Translations under genes and position numbers: made by a program
Shown here: in pieces, positions 1 to 10,914 of the stretch
Layout: every line of letters starts with the position of its first letter
How positions within the stretch are numbered: position 1 is the first letter of the stretch
The notes under the pieces: model-generated
What the model saw: the letters and a program-made list of their open reading frames with translations, nothing else
Database searches by the model: none
Told to the model about the DNA's origin: nothing
DNA from: Euglena gracilis
Lineage: Eukaryota; Euglenida; Euglenophyceae; Euglenales
Direction: 5' to 3'
DNA length: 64,000 bases
NCBI GenBank assembly: GCA_039621445.1
Contig: CP154956.1
Span: 84,130,474 to 84,194,473, forward strand

Positions 1-84
1 TCGGGGGGTCCATGACCGCCACTTTGACAAAGGCAGTTATCCCAATTCGCTTTTTTGTGTGCTGTCTTTTTTGAGTAACACTCG

Positions 85-225
85 GAGGGGGGGGCAGGCA
101 GAGGGGAACGCAACATGGACCCTCAAAAAATCCGACACAAAAAAAACCGCAAAAAACGAAAACAAGTGAAAAAACAAAAAAAAGCAAATTGTATGCCAAA
201 TCCTTAGGAGCTCCCCCGGGATATA
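85..225 (+). repeat. Family K A-rich array, copy with long tail
   Basis: A G-rich lead is followed by CAACATGGACCCTCAAAAAA and then by A-runs broken by GC or CG steps. The tail GCAAATTG...AGGAGCTCCCCC recurs almost unchanged at 17688-17800, so head, array and tail travel together as one repeat. Other heads lie near 8865, 10930, 28205, 29915 and 48555. I see no coding potential. A non-autonomous mobile element or processed A-rich repeat is the likeliest nature, but no duplication boundary was found here. Confidence 0.6.
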
Positions 226-504
226 ACCCCCCCCCCCAAAATAAGACCCCCGCCATAAAATGGACCCCTGCCAGGACACAATGCGTCGGTGACCCCCCCC
301 CCCACGATCTTAGGCGGCGCATCTCGCACTTAAGCTTTTTTCTCATTTTGGCCCAATTTTCTCCGAGACCACGAGTTTTGTCATTTTTTTGGCATTTTTT
401 TTTTGCATTTTTGGCGGTCAACAAAATGCTTGTTTTCATGCAGAGTTAAAAAAAAATTCCCCAATGGAGCCGAAAATTTTTCGAAATCTCTCCAGCAGAA
501 AGTC
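226..504. other. Short C-run element remnant, otherwise no gene
   Basis: A TAACCCCCC run with the word AAAATAAGACCCC (about 227-250) resembles the left end of family C elements, but its right end is not defined. The rest is C-runs and T-rich sequence. No open frame here looks coding. Confidence 0.4.
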
Positions 505-831
505 TAACCCCCCCCCCTGAAAATAAGACCCCGGGTCCATTTCATGGGTCAGTTGCTGGAAAGCCCGAGGGGGGGTTTTATTCATGGGGGGGGGGTCGGG
601 TACATTTTATGGATTCTGGAAAAATTTTCGACCCTCCAAAATATCCAAAAATGCCCCCCAAAATACCAATTTTCGAAAAATTCGGCAGACAAATAGAGGA
701 AAATATGCTGAATTGTGTGAAAACTGTCCCAAACATGGCAGATTTACCCCCCAAAATGTCCCATTTTTCAAAAATCCGGCGCTTTGCGCCGGCAGGGGGG
801 TCTTATGGGGAGTATTGCAGGGGGGGGGGTA
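505..831. mobile_element. Family C-like TA-flanked MITE
   Basis: The element begins TA-ACCCCCCCCC at 505 and ends GGGGGGGGGG-TA at 830-831. This is the TA-flanked C-run/G-run termini seen in several other copies. Inside are the family word AAAATAAGACCCCGGG, a TTGCTGGAA block and the core hairpin CCGGCGCTTTGCGCCGG at 776-792. No transposase is encoded. TA target duplication suggests mobilisation by a Tc1/mariner-like or other TA-specific enzyme; this is inferred from the ends only. Confidence 0.55.
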
Positions 832-1323
832 GACGTGGTGGCCAAGGGATTGCCATGTCAGTTTGGCTGAGTTGTAAATTTTCATTTGGGGGAATTGTAA
901 ATGTTCATTTGGAAGGTTTTTCCTCTCTCTCCATGCTTCAATGAATTTTTTTGGATACACCCCTTTTGTGTTTGCCGTCCAAAGAGTTGCCTCCCCCTTC
1001 TCAGTGGACCAAGCGACCGAAACACATGCTCCAACCCTCCCCCCAAAACCAGCTCAATCAGCTTTGAGCAATTGGATGGGTTGGGGAGATGGCGGCACGG
1101 AGGGTGCCACACGCCAAACGGCTCCTATTGCAGCCCAGAACCGGATTGGAGCGGTGGCCCAACGGACCCGCCGGAGGTGACTGCCTTCCTGGTGGGATGC
1201 ATGGCAACCGCAGCAATTGAAGAGCAGCGCTGGAGAAACACTCACTCCCTGGCGCTTCGAATCGCATGGGTCGGCGTCTCAAAAGTATTGATGCGAGATT
1301 CAAAGGGCCATCTGGCGAAAGAG
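832..1323. other. Intergenic, moderate GC, no recognised gene
   Basis: Low-copy sequence with several overlapping open frames on both strands (up to 174 aa). None shows a known motif, and the longest runs into the microsatellite downstream. Nothing further can be supported. Confidence 0.4.
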
Positions 1324-1324
1324 A

Positions 1325-1366
<42 letters not shown>

Positions 1367-1375
1367 GTATGTGTA
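1324..1375. repeat. (CA)n-(TA)n microsatellite
   Basis: A CA run passes directly into a TA run and then TATGTGTATAGATATGAT. Compound CA/TA tracts of this kind recur near 13.9-14.1 kb. Confidence 0.95.
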
Positions 1376-1597
1376 TAGATATGATCTATGCGATCAGAAT
1401 GACCTATCTCTTAGTATCTTTATGATCAGAAGACCAGTGCATTTGAGTCAATCGAGCATTCAACTTTAAAAGCAGCGTTATCTGGGGGTCGCTGAGCCCT
1501 TGTCCCTTGTCCTTTTGGATCAGACGGAAACTTGCCACTGGGGAATACCCCCCCCCCCCTAGCAAGGAACAGAGATTCACTCAATGTGTATCACAAC

Positions 1598-1762
1598 TTC
1601 GTGGTGATACACAAGTGATGCACAAAATTTTTTTGGTGATGCACATGTGCTACAAAAGAATTTTTTGGTGATACATATATGATACACAATTTTTTTTTTG
1701 GTGATACACAGGTGATACACAAAAATTTTCCATGGGATACACATATTTTTGGCCCATATTCG
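1598..1762. repeat. GATACACA minisatellite, copy 1
   Basis: Irregular tandem units built on GTGATACACA-N-GTGATACACA followed by an A/T block (AAAATTTTTTTG). About four units are visible, with point changes such as GATGCACA and GATACATA. A second cluster with the same unit lies at 2845-3016, so about 1.1 kb of DNA is flanked by two related arrays in the same orientation. Confidence 0.8.
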
Positions 1763-2440
1763 CATCCAAAAGCCAAAGAAGCCGCCACCTTCCGGCTATC
1801 CTTGGGCGGCTGGAAAACAAATTAACCTCGTCACTTGACTAAAGCGACACCCTCATGTCGCAGGTGTCAATCCCGTCGGATTGAAAGTTCCTTCAAAACA
1901 CCGATGTCTGGTTTCGCGTCCAAAAAGACTGCGAATAACTTTCCGGGACTGGTGCAGATTTTCCTCGAGGGTGGCACACTCCACTCTCCACTGTTGCTTC
2001 CATCATAACAGATGCAGGAAGCTGGCTGGAAAAAAGATGCTATCTCCCCCCACTTTTCGGCTGAAAGCAGGAAATGACGACCCGTCTGAAAGTCCCCCCT
2101 CCAAAATTTTCCAACCCATGTTCGAGGCTCTATCTAGCATGAACTGCCAAAAATGGGAACTGGCAGGGGAACCAATTGGACATTCGAGCCCTTAAGTTTA
2201 ATTTCTCAACTTGGGCACTTGGGGAAAAAAAAACAACCCCGGGGAAAACTTACAATCCCTGAGGGAAAAATACCATTTTTGGACCCCTGCACCCAACTTC
2301 TGTGATAGTCTTCACCAATGGCTTCATGGGCACGTCCAAGGTGACCTCAAGTGAAAACCGGTCGAAACTCCCCACCCCCAGTTTTCTGTGTGGGGGTGGA
2401 CTACCAGAAGGGTATAATGGACTCTCCAGGTGAGGGAGGG
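1763..2440. other. Low-copy stretch between two minisatellites
   Basis: Mixed-composition DNA with a 104-codon open frame at 1881-2195. It has no recognised motif and no splice or start context that would support a gene. Nothing else is visible. Confidence 0.35.
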
Positions 2441-2760
2441 GGGGTCCGGGGGGAGGGATCTGGCCGGCTGGCAGCTGGACCTGGCGGGAACGCAAAAAAA
2501 GAGGCAAAAATCAAAAATCCGATTCCAGCAGATCCAGGATTTTTTAATATAATTTTTTTTAAATTTGAGGTGAAAAACCAAAAAACCCTTCAAAAAACGG
2601 CACTTTTCAGTCCAGCCGGCTTTTTGCTGGGCTGCCCCGAACTTCATATCAGCGGACCCTAGTCGGGGGGGGGGGGGTTGTATCCTGGCTGGGGGACGCT
2701 GGCTGCAAAAAAAGGTGTTGGCTGGCTGGACCCCCCCCCCCGGCAGCAGGGTCCCCGGTT
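2441..2760. mobile_element. Family I element fragment
   Basis: Contains the family words GGCTGGCAGCTGGACC (left) and GCTGGCTGGACCCCC (right), plus an internal TCCAGCCGGC...GCTGGGCTGC segment shared with the copies at 35731-36159 and 54792-55184. Long C and G runs lie in the right third. Ends are too decayed to define a target duplication. Confidence 0.5.
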
Positions 2761-2844
2761 CAAGACAACATTTGATCGTGAGCATTACAATGGATAAAAA
2801 TTGTATCTGTGAACAAAACGTATTTTTTGATCGATTCTTGGTGA

Positions 2845-3016
2845 TACACAGGCGATTCGCAAAATTATTGGGGTTTTCCACATGTTATTGGGTTTTTCCA
2901 CAATGTGATACAATTTTTTTTTGGGTGATACACATATGATACACAAATTTTTTTGGTGATACACAGGTTACACATAAAAATTTCGATGTACTAAAAAATT
3001 CTGTCTGGTGATACAT
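2845..3016. repeat. GATACACA minisatellite, copy 2
   Basis: The same GTGATACACA unit and A/T spacer as at 1598-1762, interrupted by two TTATTGGG(T)TTTTCCACA blocks. It abuts a TA-type MITE at 3019. Confidence 0.75.
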
Positions 3017-3018
3017 AC

Positions 3019-3229
3019 TAAACCCCCCTCCCAAATAACCCCCCCCCCGGTGTGTTATTTGGGCACCCGAACTGGGGCCCCGGGGGGGGTGTGTTATTTC
3101 GGGGGGGGGTGTTATTCTTACATGGAAAACCAAAGGAAAACAGGGGGGTGTGTTATTTGGGCGCTCGAAATCGGCCCCCAAGGGGGGGTGTGTTATTTGG
3201 GGGGGGGTGTTATTTGGGAGGGGGGTTTA
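3019..3229. mobile_element. Palindromic TA-flanked MITE (family D-like)
   Basis: Terminal inverted repeats TAAACCCCCCTCCCAAATAA (left) and its complement ending GGTTTA (right) match over about 22 bases and are bounded by TA on each side. The interior is a series of GTGTGTTATTTGGG blocks in both orientations, so the whole element is nearly a chain of inverted repeats. Its 211-bp length and lack of coding identify a non-autonomous element. Confidence 0.7.
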
Positions 3230-4440
3230 AGTGAATACCTAGTCAACAACTGCGGATTCTTGATATGAACAGACTCTTGCCCCTTAGCTTTTTCATGCAA
3301 ACCGCATTTGGTCCGGGATTTCTAAAGGGCTGCATTAATCCTGACTTTGCCACCAGCTGGAGTTTGTCCCATTTATGAACCCAAATACAAAAAAAACCCG
3401 TTGTAAAATAGTGAATACTGACTGGTCCCCCAAAAAGGACACTCTAGGAATAACTCATACAAAATGCCCAATAGCAAAAATCAAGCCCGGGCAACGTCCT
3501 TCAAATATTTTGCTTTCACTGCCAGCCCAAGTTACAACGACAATTTGCAAAAGTTTTTTTTGCCCATTTTAGCCTTTTCTGGCTTTTTTTTGGGGGCCAA
3601 AATCACTGTTCAAAAAGAAATCGAAATCGAAACAAAAGAAAGCAAATGCCTGGCGACATAGGACAAAGCTTGAGAACGCCCATTTGACCGGTATTTCGAT
3701 ATTCCTGAACTTCCATGCCTGGCCCAGTTAGGACAGGCATGGAAGCATTTTTCAGCCATTTCTGGACAAAAAATTGTGAAATTCAAGATATCTGGGAAGT
3801 AAAGCAAAATCAAATGAAATATCCAGTGATGTAGATTGAAACCCTTGGAGCGCCAGATATTTGATTTCCAGGGATTCCACAGGTGGCCCAATTGGCCCGA
3901 GATATGGACAAAATACCCCCCCCCCCACAAATGCTGTTGGCTTTGGACTTTGCTGTCTTCAGCCACTTTAGGGGTCCAAAAATTGATTTCCACCACGGTT
4001 TCTCAAAAGAGTGATGGCAAATCAAAGCAAAAATCTGGCGTTTACATTTATGGTGTATTCTTCTTCTCAACAACATCATTTGTTGTGAGATTGCACTCCA
4101 ATTTTGTTCTTTGAATACAAAGAGCAGTCAAAAAACCTGGTGTTTAGGCCACAAAGAGATGTTCCCCCCAAGCTGTTGTGACACACGTTTTACTGGGTGG
4201 AACATTCAAGTAGGGTTGGGACACACGGGGGGAAGGGGAGGGTGTGGGCAGGTGGGATCGGTGAAAATGCTGCTGCTGGGGTTTCTGAAATCTCCTGAGG
4301 GGCTTTGGAAAATGGGTTGAGTTGTTTAAGGGGCAATACTCATTGGCTGACCACAGCCATTGACAGCATTGGTGCCCCCCCCCCCCAAATAAACCCTCTG
4401 GTTGAGATTTGGGTAAGGTTTCAAGATCGTTAGGGGGGTT
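3230..4440. other. Low-copy non-coding stretch
   Basis: About 1.2 kb with only a short C-run near 3917 and a G-run near 4222. Open frames on both strands (up to 128 aa) lack known motifs. It could hold introns or untranslated sequence of an unrecognised gene. Confidence 0.35.
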
Positions 4441-4620
4441 TATAATTATAAATGTATTTATACACATCAATATATATAAATAATTATTGACATATTATGT
4501 GTAAATATTACTTAAATTAATATTATATAAATCATTAATATATAATATATATATAATATATATATATATATTTGTCAATATATATATATATATATACATA
4601 TATAATAATAATAATTTATA
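4441..4620. repeat. AT-rich region with (TA)n
   Basis: Almost pure A+T including repeated TATATATA and ATTAATAT blocks. It behaves as an easily melted or cruciform-forming tract. No gene. Confidence 0.85.
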
Positions 4621-4899
4621 TTGGGGAGGGGTTTGCATTTGGGGGGTTTAAGAAGTTGGGCTGCCTTGTTTGGAGCACCAGCAGCAATGGTGACCTTGTT
4701 ACTGCCATGCCGAGGAAAAAGGGTGACGGGGAAATTTTGGGCAGGGACAATAGATACGGAACCAAAGAGCGAACAGAGACCTGGAAGATGGGGCCTGGCA
4801 TCCAGACACCCACTTTCAGATACCCAAACTCCAAATCTGCAAGCCAATGGGTCATGTATGTCACCAACAGCTCCCGCGCAGTAACGCCCTCCAACAGGA

Positions 4900-5340
4900 G
4901 TCCCTTGGGTCGACTCAGCAAAAAATCCGAAATAAGAGCCCCCTGACGGCGCAAAGCGCCGAAACAAATTCCCTAGAAATAAACAAAAAACAAATTCTGG
5001 GACAAAAGTGAAAAGTCTGACTTTTTTGTGGAGATTTTGAAACCCGAAAAAACCTGGAAAGTTTCCTTTTTTACCAATTAAACACAGCTTGAAGGGCTGC
5101 AAGAATTTTTCAACGTTTTTGGAACCTCGAACGCGGTGATTTCGGACAGGGTCAAGAAACAGTCCAAAAAATGTGTATAGGTTTCCAGCAATGGGCCCCC
5201 CCAAAAAGACCAGAGTCTGATTTCCTTGGGGGTTGACCCCCCAATAGGAAGATAAGAAGCCCCCATAACAACCCCAGAATACCCCCCGGATTTCCATGAA
5301 AAAATCAAAACAGGCACCCAAACTCTGTTCCAGCACCTTC
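4900..5340 (-). mobile_element. Family C-related element, inverted and eroded
   Basis: AATAAGAGCCCCCTGACGGC, the core hairpin CGGCGCAAAGCGCCG (4947-4961), a TGAAAAGT...GGTTTCCAGCAA block and CCCCCC-rich right end follow the order of family C read on the minus strand. Exact ends are not clear. Confidence 0.45.
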
Positions 5341-5585
5341 AAACCTCCTGAAAATGGAAAAAAAAACTAGAGATATCTTGGCGAAAGCAGATTGATGCAA
5401 GGGATTTTTTTATATAGTATTTTATCCAAAATATCGCTGAAACAACCAAAATATCATTTTTTTGACTTATAACTTCCCACCCTCTTCGACTTAGGCGGCT
5501 AAACTCGCACTTTGCACGTAACTGGTTTGGGCCATTAGCGAAATTACGCAAAGGGAATTTTTTACACACCCAAAACCCGTGAGAT

Positions 5586-5900
5586 TTGCTTAGGGTTCGG
5601 TTTTGTGCCCCAGATCCCAGGGATGTAAGTCAGGACTTTGACGGTGCCCTGGCACGCTTTTCTTTAGCCCTTCTCATGGACAACTTCGTGGACCTGTGTC
5701 CATTCTTTCTTGAAGAAGCCACCGCTGTGAAGGCTTCGAAAATAAAAACATTAATCCTCTTGTGCCGGTCAACTGTTCGTGTGGTCCACTTGCACAATCG
5801 CGCAAATGAACCACCTTACGATACCAATAATGTTTGTGGGGAGGGTCCTCCAGAACACCATCTGGTGGTTGCGGTTGCCACAGGCGGGGGGGGGGGATAA
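5586..5900 (+). CDS. Uncharacterised coding-like open frame
   Basis: A 104-codon frame without low complexity until its G-run end. It reads as ordinary protein: D/E and hydrophobic residues alternate in a leucine-rich middle (for example LLMDNFVDLCPFFLEEA). There is no in-frame ATG at the left edge, so if real it is an internal exon; no convincing acceptor was identified. No domain is recognised. The right part overlaps a short palindrome-like TTGCACAATCGCGCAA at 5790-5805. An accidental open frame is quite possible. Confidence 0.25.
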   Translation: MLRVRFCAPDPRDVSQDFDGALARFSLALLMDNFVDLCPFFLEEATAVKASKIKTLILLCRSTVRVVHLHNRANEPPYDTNNVCGEGPPEHHLVVAVATGGGGG

Positions 5901-6600
5901 GACCAGGTTTTCCGCTGATTTTTTTTTGGGCATTTTCTTATTTTTCTTGGAGTCAAACCAAGGGGAAATAAAAACCTGGTCCCCTTTCAAAGGACAAAAA
6001 AAACACCAAAATTGGGCCTTCCCCCCAGGGTTTTTCCCCGGAAATTGGGGGCGATTCACACGAGGGTCACCAGCAGTTTTTCCGTAAAACCCAGGGAATT
6101 TTCTATTCAAAATGCCTTAACCAGAAAAATCCTCTGGGCTTCGTGCCGTATTCTCCAGAGCTCAAACTCAGGCAGCCAAGGTCGCATTTAAGACTTCAGG
6201 ATACCATCTTGCATAACTGCACAGTTTTCAATTTTGAACTTCCTATTTTTGGGGCCCTATCTTTTGAACGTGACCGAATAGCAGCTTCAGGGGCTTCTGA
6301 TTAAAGGGGGTGCCCACCATGAAGACGAAATCTCCGAATTCACCATTTTCTGCACAATCTCTTTCATATTCCCATCCACTACACCCTGGCGTGTGCCTTT
6401 GAAACGGTCCTCCCTGAGACTGGCTTCTGACCTCTGCACCCGAACCTGTCCTCAAGAGAAACAGAAAAAGGGGATTTTTTTGGTTGCCACCAGAGCTAAA
6501 AGACTCACAAACAAAGCAAAGGGATGCTTTGGACCAAATTAACTTGCTGAACTTCGGGGGAGGGAATCAACGAAGTGGTGTGCTGCCTTTGGGAGGGGAA
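5901..6600. other. No recognised feature
   Basis: T-rich then mixed DNA. Neither strand gives a convincing coding segment, and no copy of the families described elsewhere is seen. Confidence 0.3.
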
Positions 6601-6660
6601 ATGGCCGGCTGCATCAAACCATCGAACAGCCCACACAACCCATTTGGCAGCCGGTACTAA
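6601..6660 (+). other. Plus-strand mini-frame containing an NPF motif
   Basis: A 19-codon ATG frame reads MAGCIKPSNSPHNPFGSRY then stop. The SP..NPFG pattern resembles the amino-terminal peptide of the minus-strand NPF exons (MATPP...HNPFGPG at 15341). It is short, on the opposite strand and may be chance. Confidence 0.2.
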
Positions 6661-6776
6661 CTGGTCCTGACCGGGGCCTCACATAGTCACATTGCCCCTG
6701 TCAGCCTGTGATGGCCAGCCAGGCCTTCAATGAGGGCAATGAGGGGGGGGATCCAACCTCCCTGTCCACTCCCCCC

Positions 6777-7168
6777 CAGGGTTCGATATAAGGAGAGGAG
6801 GGGGGGGGTGGTCCGGACCCCCCCCTGCGGGCCAGGAGGGGGGGGTGGGGGGACACCCCCCCCACCTAAACAGGTGCGCGGTCAGGGTGGCCGAAAATTT
6901 TTGACCCCCCAAAACGACCAAAAATGCCATTTTGGGCACTTTTGGGGCAAAAATGTGCCAAAAATGCAAAAAATTTTCGGCGCGAAGCGCCGGAGGAAAA
7001 AAATGACCCTTTTGGGGGGGGGGTCCCGGGAACCTCCCCGAGGGTCGGTCCGGACCCCCCTTGCAGGTGGGGGGGGGGTGGTCCGGACCCCCCTGCGGGC
7101 CAGGAGGGGGGGGGTGGGGGAGACACCCCCCACCTAAACCATGTACGCCCTCCTTATATCGAACCCTG
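6777..7168. mobile_element. hAT-type MITE, family A copy 1 (A1)
   Basis: Ends are 19-bp inverted repeats, CAGGGTTCGATATAAGGAG on the left and its complement ending TATATCGAACCCTG on the right. The 8-bp word CTCCCCCC occurs immediately outside both ends (6769-6776 and 7169-7176), a perfect target-site duplication. The interior has mirrored GGTGGTCCGGACCCCCC segments near each end and an A-rich centre carrying the hairpin CGGCGC-GAA-GCGCCG (6978-6992). CAGGG termini plus 8-bp duplication are the signature of hAT elements. It is 392 bp long and encodes no transposase. Confidence 0.9.
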
Positions 7169-7176
7169 CTCCCCCC

Positions 7177-8390
7177 CCCCAGTTCTGGGGTCCAGGATCT
7201 TCCCAAGACTGAGGACCCGGAAATCTCCAGCGTGGAAGAGGTTCAGGATTTGTTTGCCATTTTCATTTGTTTGGCAAAAGGGATCGGCCACCTCTCCTGG
7301 GGGGGGGGGGGCTCGAACCCACCTCCAGGCGTCAAGAACACCCCAGGTCCAGCTCAGGGGTGGGAACTCTGGTCCGGCTGGAGGCAGGATGCTGGCTGAC
7401 ACCCCCCCCCCCCCGAGACACCTGGGTGGGAAGGAATGGGGTTCGTGTTTGGACTACGTGAGGCCCTGGCCCCGATGCGGATGCAGGGGACCAGCAGAGG
7501 GGGGGTATGACATAATTCGGCCTGGGAGAAGACACTTGGCGATGAACGGTAAGGTTGGATGCCTCAGGGCTGCAGCTGTAGGTGGGTGTGATGGTCCTGT
7601 GAGTGATTCAAAGGTGTGGCACTATTTTTGGGTTCTGCGCACCCTTTGCATATTTATTTGGGAATCCCTGCAACTCTATGGGTGGTGGGTGGGGGGGTCC
7701 GACCCCCCCCCCACAGTCCCGGATTTCTGTGATCGGTGACGCCGATTTCCTGCTCAAAATTTTCCTAAGCGGACCTGCGCTTCTGTTGAGGGTTCTGGCA
7801 GGGCTGCAGAGGAAGGCCTGGTGCGGGGGAGGGGGGTCGACCGCCCCCCCACCACAGCACTACGCAAGGAGAAGTTCCTTCGGCTCCGAAGGCGCTGAAC
7901 GAAAACTAAAAATCGGCTTCCGGAAAAGGCGCCGCAAGGGGGCCTAGAAATCAACTTCCGTGGTATTTCGGCAAATCGACGAAATCGGCCCCCATGACAC
8001 CATCGGCAAATTCAGCCCCATAACACCATAGCACCACAGCAATTTTTGGACAGCTGGCTCAGTCAATAAATGCAATTTTGCAAGCCGTCGAAATTTGGGA
8101 AGCTAGGGATGTCTATAATAATCACATCGACTGAACCAAGCCAGTGTTCAGGGACTGTGTGAACAAATTTGAAACCTTCATTCCATCCATAATCGAAGGA
8201 GGCACAAAAATATGCTGTTTGAGGGTTTTCCGATGGTTTCATTTTTGAAAATTTGGCAAATCTATATTTCACTTTTTTTTTTTAGCTTGAGTGGGTGCGT
8301 TTGTATTCTGCTATGAAATGCTTTTGAATTAAAAAAATTCTGCATTTTTGGACCACCAGACTTTTCCTTGAAACCAATTTTTTTAATTAT
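7177..8390. other. GC-rich then mixed DNA, no recognised gene
   Basis: Contains several G-runs (7298, 7691, 7828), a T-arm-like minus-strand word GGTGGGTTCGAGCCC at about 7310-7325 without the rest of a tRNA, and a 271-codon plus-strand frame that is a translation of G/C runs at its start. No family member with defined ends is seen. Confidence 0.35.
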
Positions 8391-8396
8391 GAATAA

Positions 8397-8460
8397 AATA
8401 AACAAACAAACAAACAAACAAACAAACAAATAAACAAATAAATAAATTAATAAATGAATC
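8397..8460. repeat. (AAAC)n/(AAAT)n microsatellite
   Basis: Tandem AAAC units pass into AAAT units. Long frames here translate to LFVCLFVCLF-like peptides and are not genes. Confidence 0.95.
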
Positions 8461-8499
8461 AAATAAAACGAGTTTTCATAGATTTTGTCTTTGCACCCC

Positions 8500-8720
8500 A
8501 GACCCAAAGATGTGAAAAATCAAACATAGGTTTTTTGCAATTTTTTTGCCGGATGTTTTTGCATTGCTGTTCACATTTTCCAAGGGTCTGTGTTGCATCC
8601 CCCCCTTTTTTGATATTTGAAAATGAAGTCCAAAAAAAAGTGTACCCCCAAAAAGCAATTTTTCTTGAACCCATTTTCAGGTGATGCCCAAGGCAAAGCG
8701 CACCCTTGAGGGTCCAAAAA
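8500..8720 (-). repeat. Family K relic, inverted
   Basis: Read on the minus strand this gives AGGTGCAACACAGACCCTTG...AAAAAATTGCAAAAAACC, the same order as the family K head (CAACATGGACCCTC) followed by its A-rich array. Degraded. Confidence 0.4.
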
Positions 8721-9320
8721 CTACTGACTAAAATGGTGCACACCCGTGCACTTAGACATGGGTCGAGAAACAACAGACTTCTCCTCGATGGGGTGCAGGA
8801 TAAGCGCCTTTTTTGAATGGCAAGTTTTGCTAGCCGCGCCTTTGGGCTGCAGTCGAGGGAGCGAACCCAACATGGACCTTGAAAAACCCACACAAAAAAA
8901 ATACAAAAACCCACAAAATTCCATCAACACTTTTGCCATTCGCCTCCGCCTCCGCCTCACAGGGCCTTTGGCGCGCTGCTTTACACGATGGGGTAGCGGC
9001 CGAGGCCGGGGACAGAGACTGGGACCGGCTGCCACGGATGGCGAGGGGTCATGCGAGGCACTGTCAAGGGCGGGCGGGGGAGATATCCGAGGAGAGCACT
9101 CGGGGCTGCAGTTTGGAATGAAAGACCGAAGCAGGCTGGATTGGACCCACCCTGGAGGGGGTCTGGGCCCCGTCTCGATCCCTATAAGGACAGGACAGGG
9201 GTTGTACCAGAGGAAAAAAAACTGATATCTTCAACCTCCCGGTTGGCATAAAAAACATGAATTTTTTTTAAAAAACATACGTGATCTGAAACCAAAGGAA
9301 TACTTGCAATTATGCTATGT
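8721..9320. other. GC-rich island next to a family K head
   Basis: A CAACATGGACCTTG family K head lies at 8869-8884 with a short A-rich array. From 8940 to 9190 the DNA is GC-rich with CCTCCG and CGGGGACAG motifs and open frames on both strands; composition resembles the NPF exons but no protein motif could be recognised. Confidence 0.35.
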
Positions 9321-9412
9321 CATATTATATTATACTATATACTCATATATTCATATATATATATATATATATATTCAATTCATATATATATATATATATA
9401 TATTCAACTTGA
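9320..9412. repeat. (AT)n tract
   Basis: Two TATATATATA runs separated by TTCAATTCA. Purely low-complexity. Confidence 0.95.
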
Positions 9413-9693
9413 GAAATGTGCTTTTTAACAAAAAATGTGAGAAATCTCAAAAATTTTAGGAGACAGGCCACCAGATACAAGGGCAGGTGACAGGTTCCTT
9501 CCTATGAGGACAGGTTAGCGGGCACACAGGGTGGCGGATACTTTCCTGGGAAGGACAGGGGAGAGTAGGAATGGCGCGTCGTTGGGGTGGGATGTGCCAT
9601 GGGTCAGGCCAGCCCTGACGAAGGCTAGGCTGGAAAATTCTCTCAAGCGGGTTTGGCAGATTTTGGGTTTTGGGGGGGGGGTTGTGTGAGGAC

Positions 9694-9976
9694 CAGGGGT
9701 TTTTTAAGACCGGGGGGGGGGGAGGGGGGCCCCCGCCACCCACACACCCCCGGGGCCCCCCCGGGGGGGGGGGGGGAGGGGGGTCTGGGGGACCCACAAA
9801 AAATTGCCGAAAAATCGCGAAAAGTGCTAAAAATACAAATTTTTCGGCGCCTGCGGCGCCGAAAAGTATATCCCACCCCCCTCCGGGGGGGACCCCCCCC
9901 CCCCCGGGGGGGAGGGGGTCCGGCGGACCCACCCACCCTACCCCCCCCCCCGGGTCCAAACTTAAAAAAATCCCTG
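9694..9976. mobile_element. hAT-type MITE, family B copy 1 (B1)
   Basis: Left end CAGGGGTTTTTTAAGACCGG and right end ACTTAAAAAAATCCCTG are inverted relatives. The flanking octamers are GTGAGGAC (9686-9693) and GTGGGGGC (9977-9984), 6 of 8 identical, so the duplication has decayed. The core hairpin CGGCGCC-TGC-GGCGCCG sits at 9845-9861 in an A-rich centre, between mirrored G/C-run arms. Sister copies are 12506-12773 and 60085-60320. Confidence 0.8.
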
Positions 9977-9984
9977 GTGGGGGC

Positions 9985-10062
9985 GGGGTTTCACAAAAAA
10001 AGTGGGTAGGTGGGTTGGGGCCAAGGAAAAAGTACCGGGGGGTCCCCAAGTGAATCCATGGT
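9985..10062 (-). repeat. Family N fragment, inverted
   Basis: On the minus strand this reads GATTCACTTGGGGACCCCCC...CCCAACCCACC, matching the left ends of the family N copies at 24168 and 29071. It is truncated where it meets B1. Confidence 0.5.
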
Positions 10063-10522
10063 CTTGGGCAAGAGGGAGGGAAATAAAACAACACAAAATG
10101 CACTTTAGCCCTTTGCTGACCTCTCACGGGATCCCCCCCCCCCAAATCGCACGGCTTCGGACAGCTGCTCTTGTGCTTCATCCCTGGGTCTTGTTTTGGG
10201 AGCACATACACAAAACACGCAGCCCTGTTAGAGGATAAGTAATACAACCAGCACTGCCCAAGCATCAACCCTTTCGCCACCTGGTTGGTATCTGGCATGG
10301 TGGGGGGGAGACACTTGGTTGTGTGCATGTGCGAGAAATAAATAAATGTTGCGGACGAAAATGTTTTGGGAGGTTTCTGGCGAGACCCTTGCTAGCCTTG
10401 GGCTCTCACTCCAGCAAGATCGCTTTACCAAAAAAAGGAGAGCCATAATGAATTATCGCAGGCTATACTGGGAGGCTGCACGGCCTGACACGGAAAATTG
10501 GCATAGGGGGACGGTGGGGTGA
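10063..10522. other. No recognised feature
   Basis: Low-copy sequence with one C-run at 10134. No supported gene. Confidence 0.3.
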
Positions 10523-10650
10523 TCGCGCGCACGCGTGTGTTGCGCGCGCACACGTGCGTGTGTGTGTGCATGTGTGTGTGTGTGTGTATGTGTGTGTGTG
10601 TGTGTGCATGTGTGTGTGTGTGTGTATGTGTGTGTGTGTTGTGTGTCAAC
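10523..10650. repeat. (TG)n microsatellite with CG start
   Basis: GCGCGCACGCG at the left passes into interrupted TG repeats. Alternating purine-pyrimidine sequence of this type can adopt Z-DNA. Confidence 0.95.
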
Positions 10651-10914
10651 ATTGCCTGTGATGGAACAGCCACGTGACGCCACAGGAAAGCTCACATGGC
10701 AGGGAGGAGAGGGACTGGACCCGTCGCTCTCCTCCCCAGCGGGAGCACAAACACGGCCGGTCGGGCCAGACAAAGGGTGGCGCGGGGCAGCTGGCAAGCA
10801 AAAGGCACAAGCAAGAGCCAAACAGCCATAGGCAGATAGGTAGGGTTGTGGAAGAACCACCTTCCAGTCCGTGGTGAGCGGTCTGGGCCTCGAAACGGCT
10901 CACTGCCTGACGAT

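Noticed and set aside
6727-7206. Proline/glycine-rich frames of 80-160 aa
   Set aside because: They lie inside MITE A1 and translate its G/C-run arms; the same frames recur in A2.
7300-7330. tRNA gene on the minus strand from GGTTCGAGCCC
   Set aside because: Only the T-arm word is present; no acceptor, D or anticodon arms could be folded around it.
9456-10328. 290-aa minus-strand proline-rich frame
   Set aside because: Runs through MITE B1 and its poly-C arms; no conserved motif outside the element.
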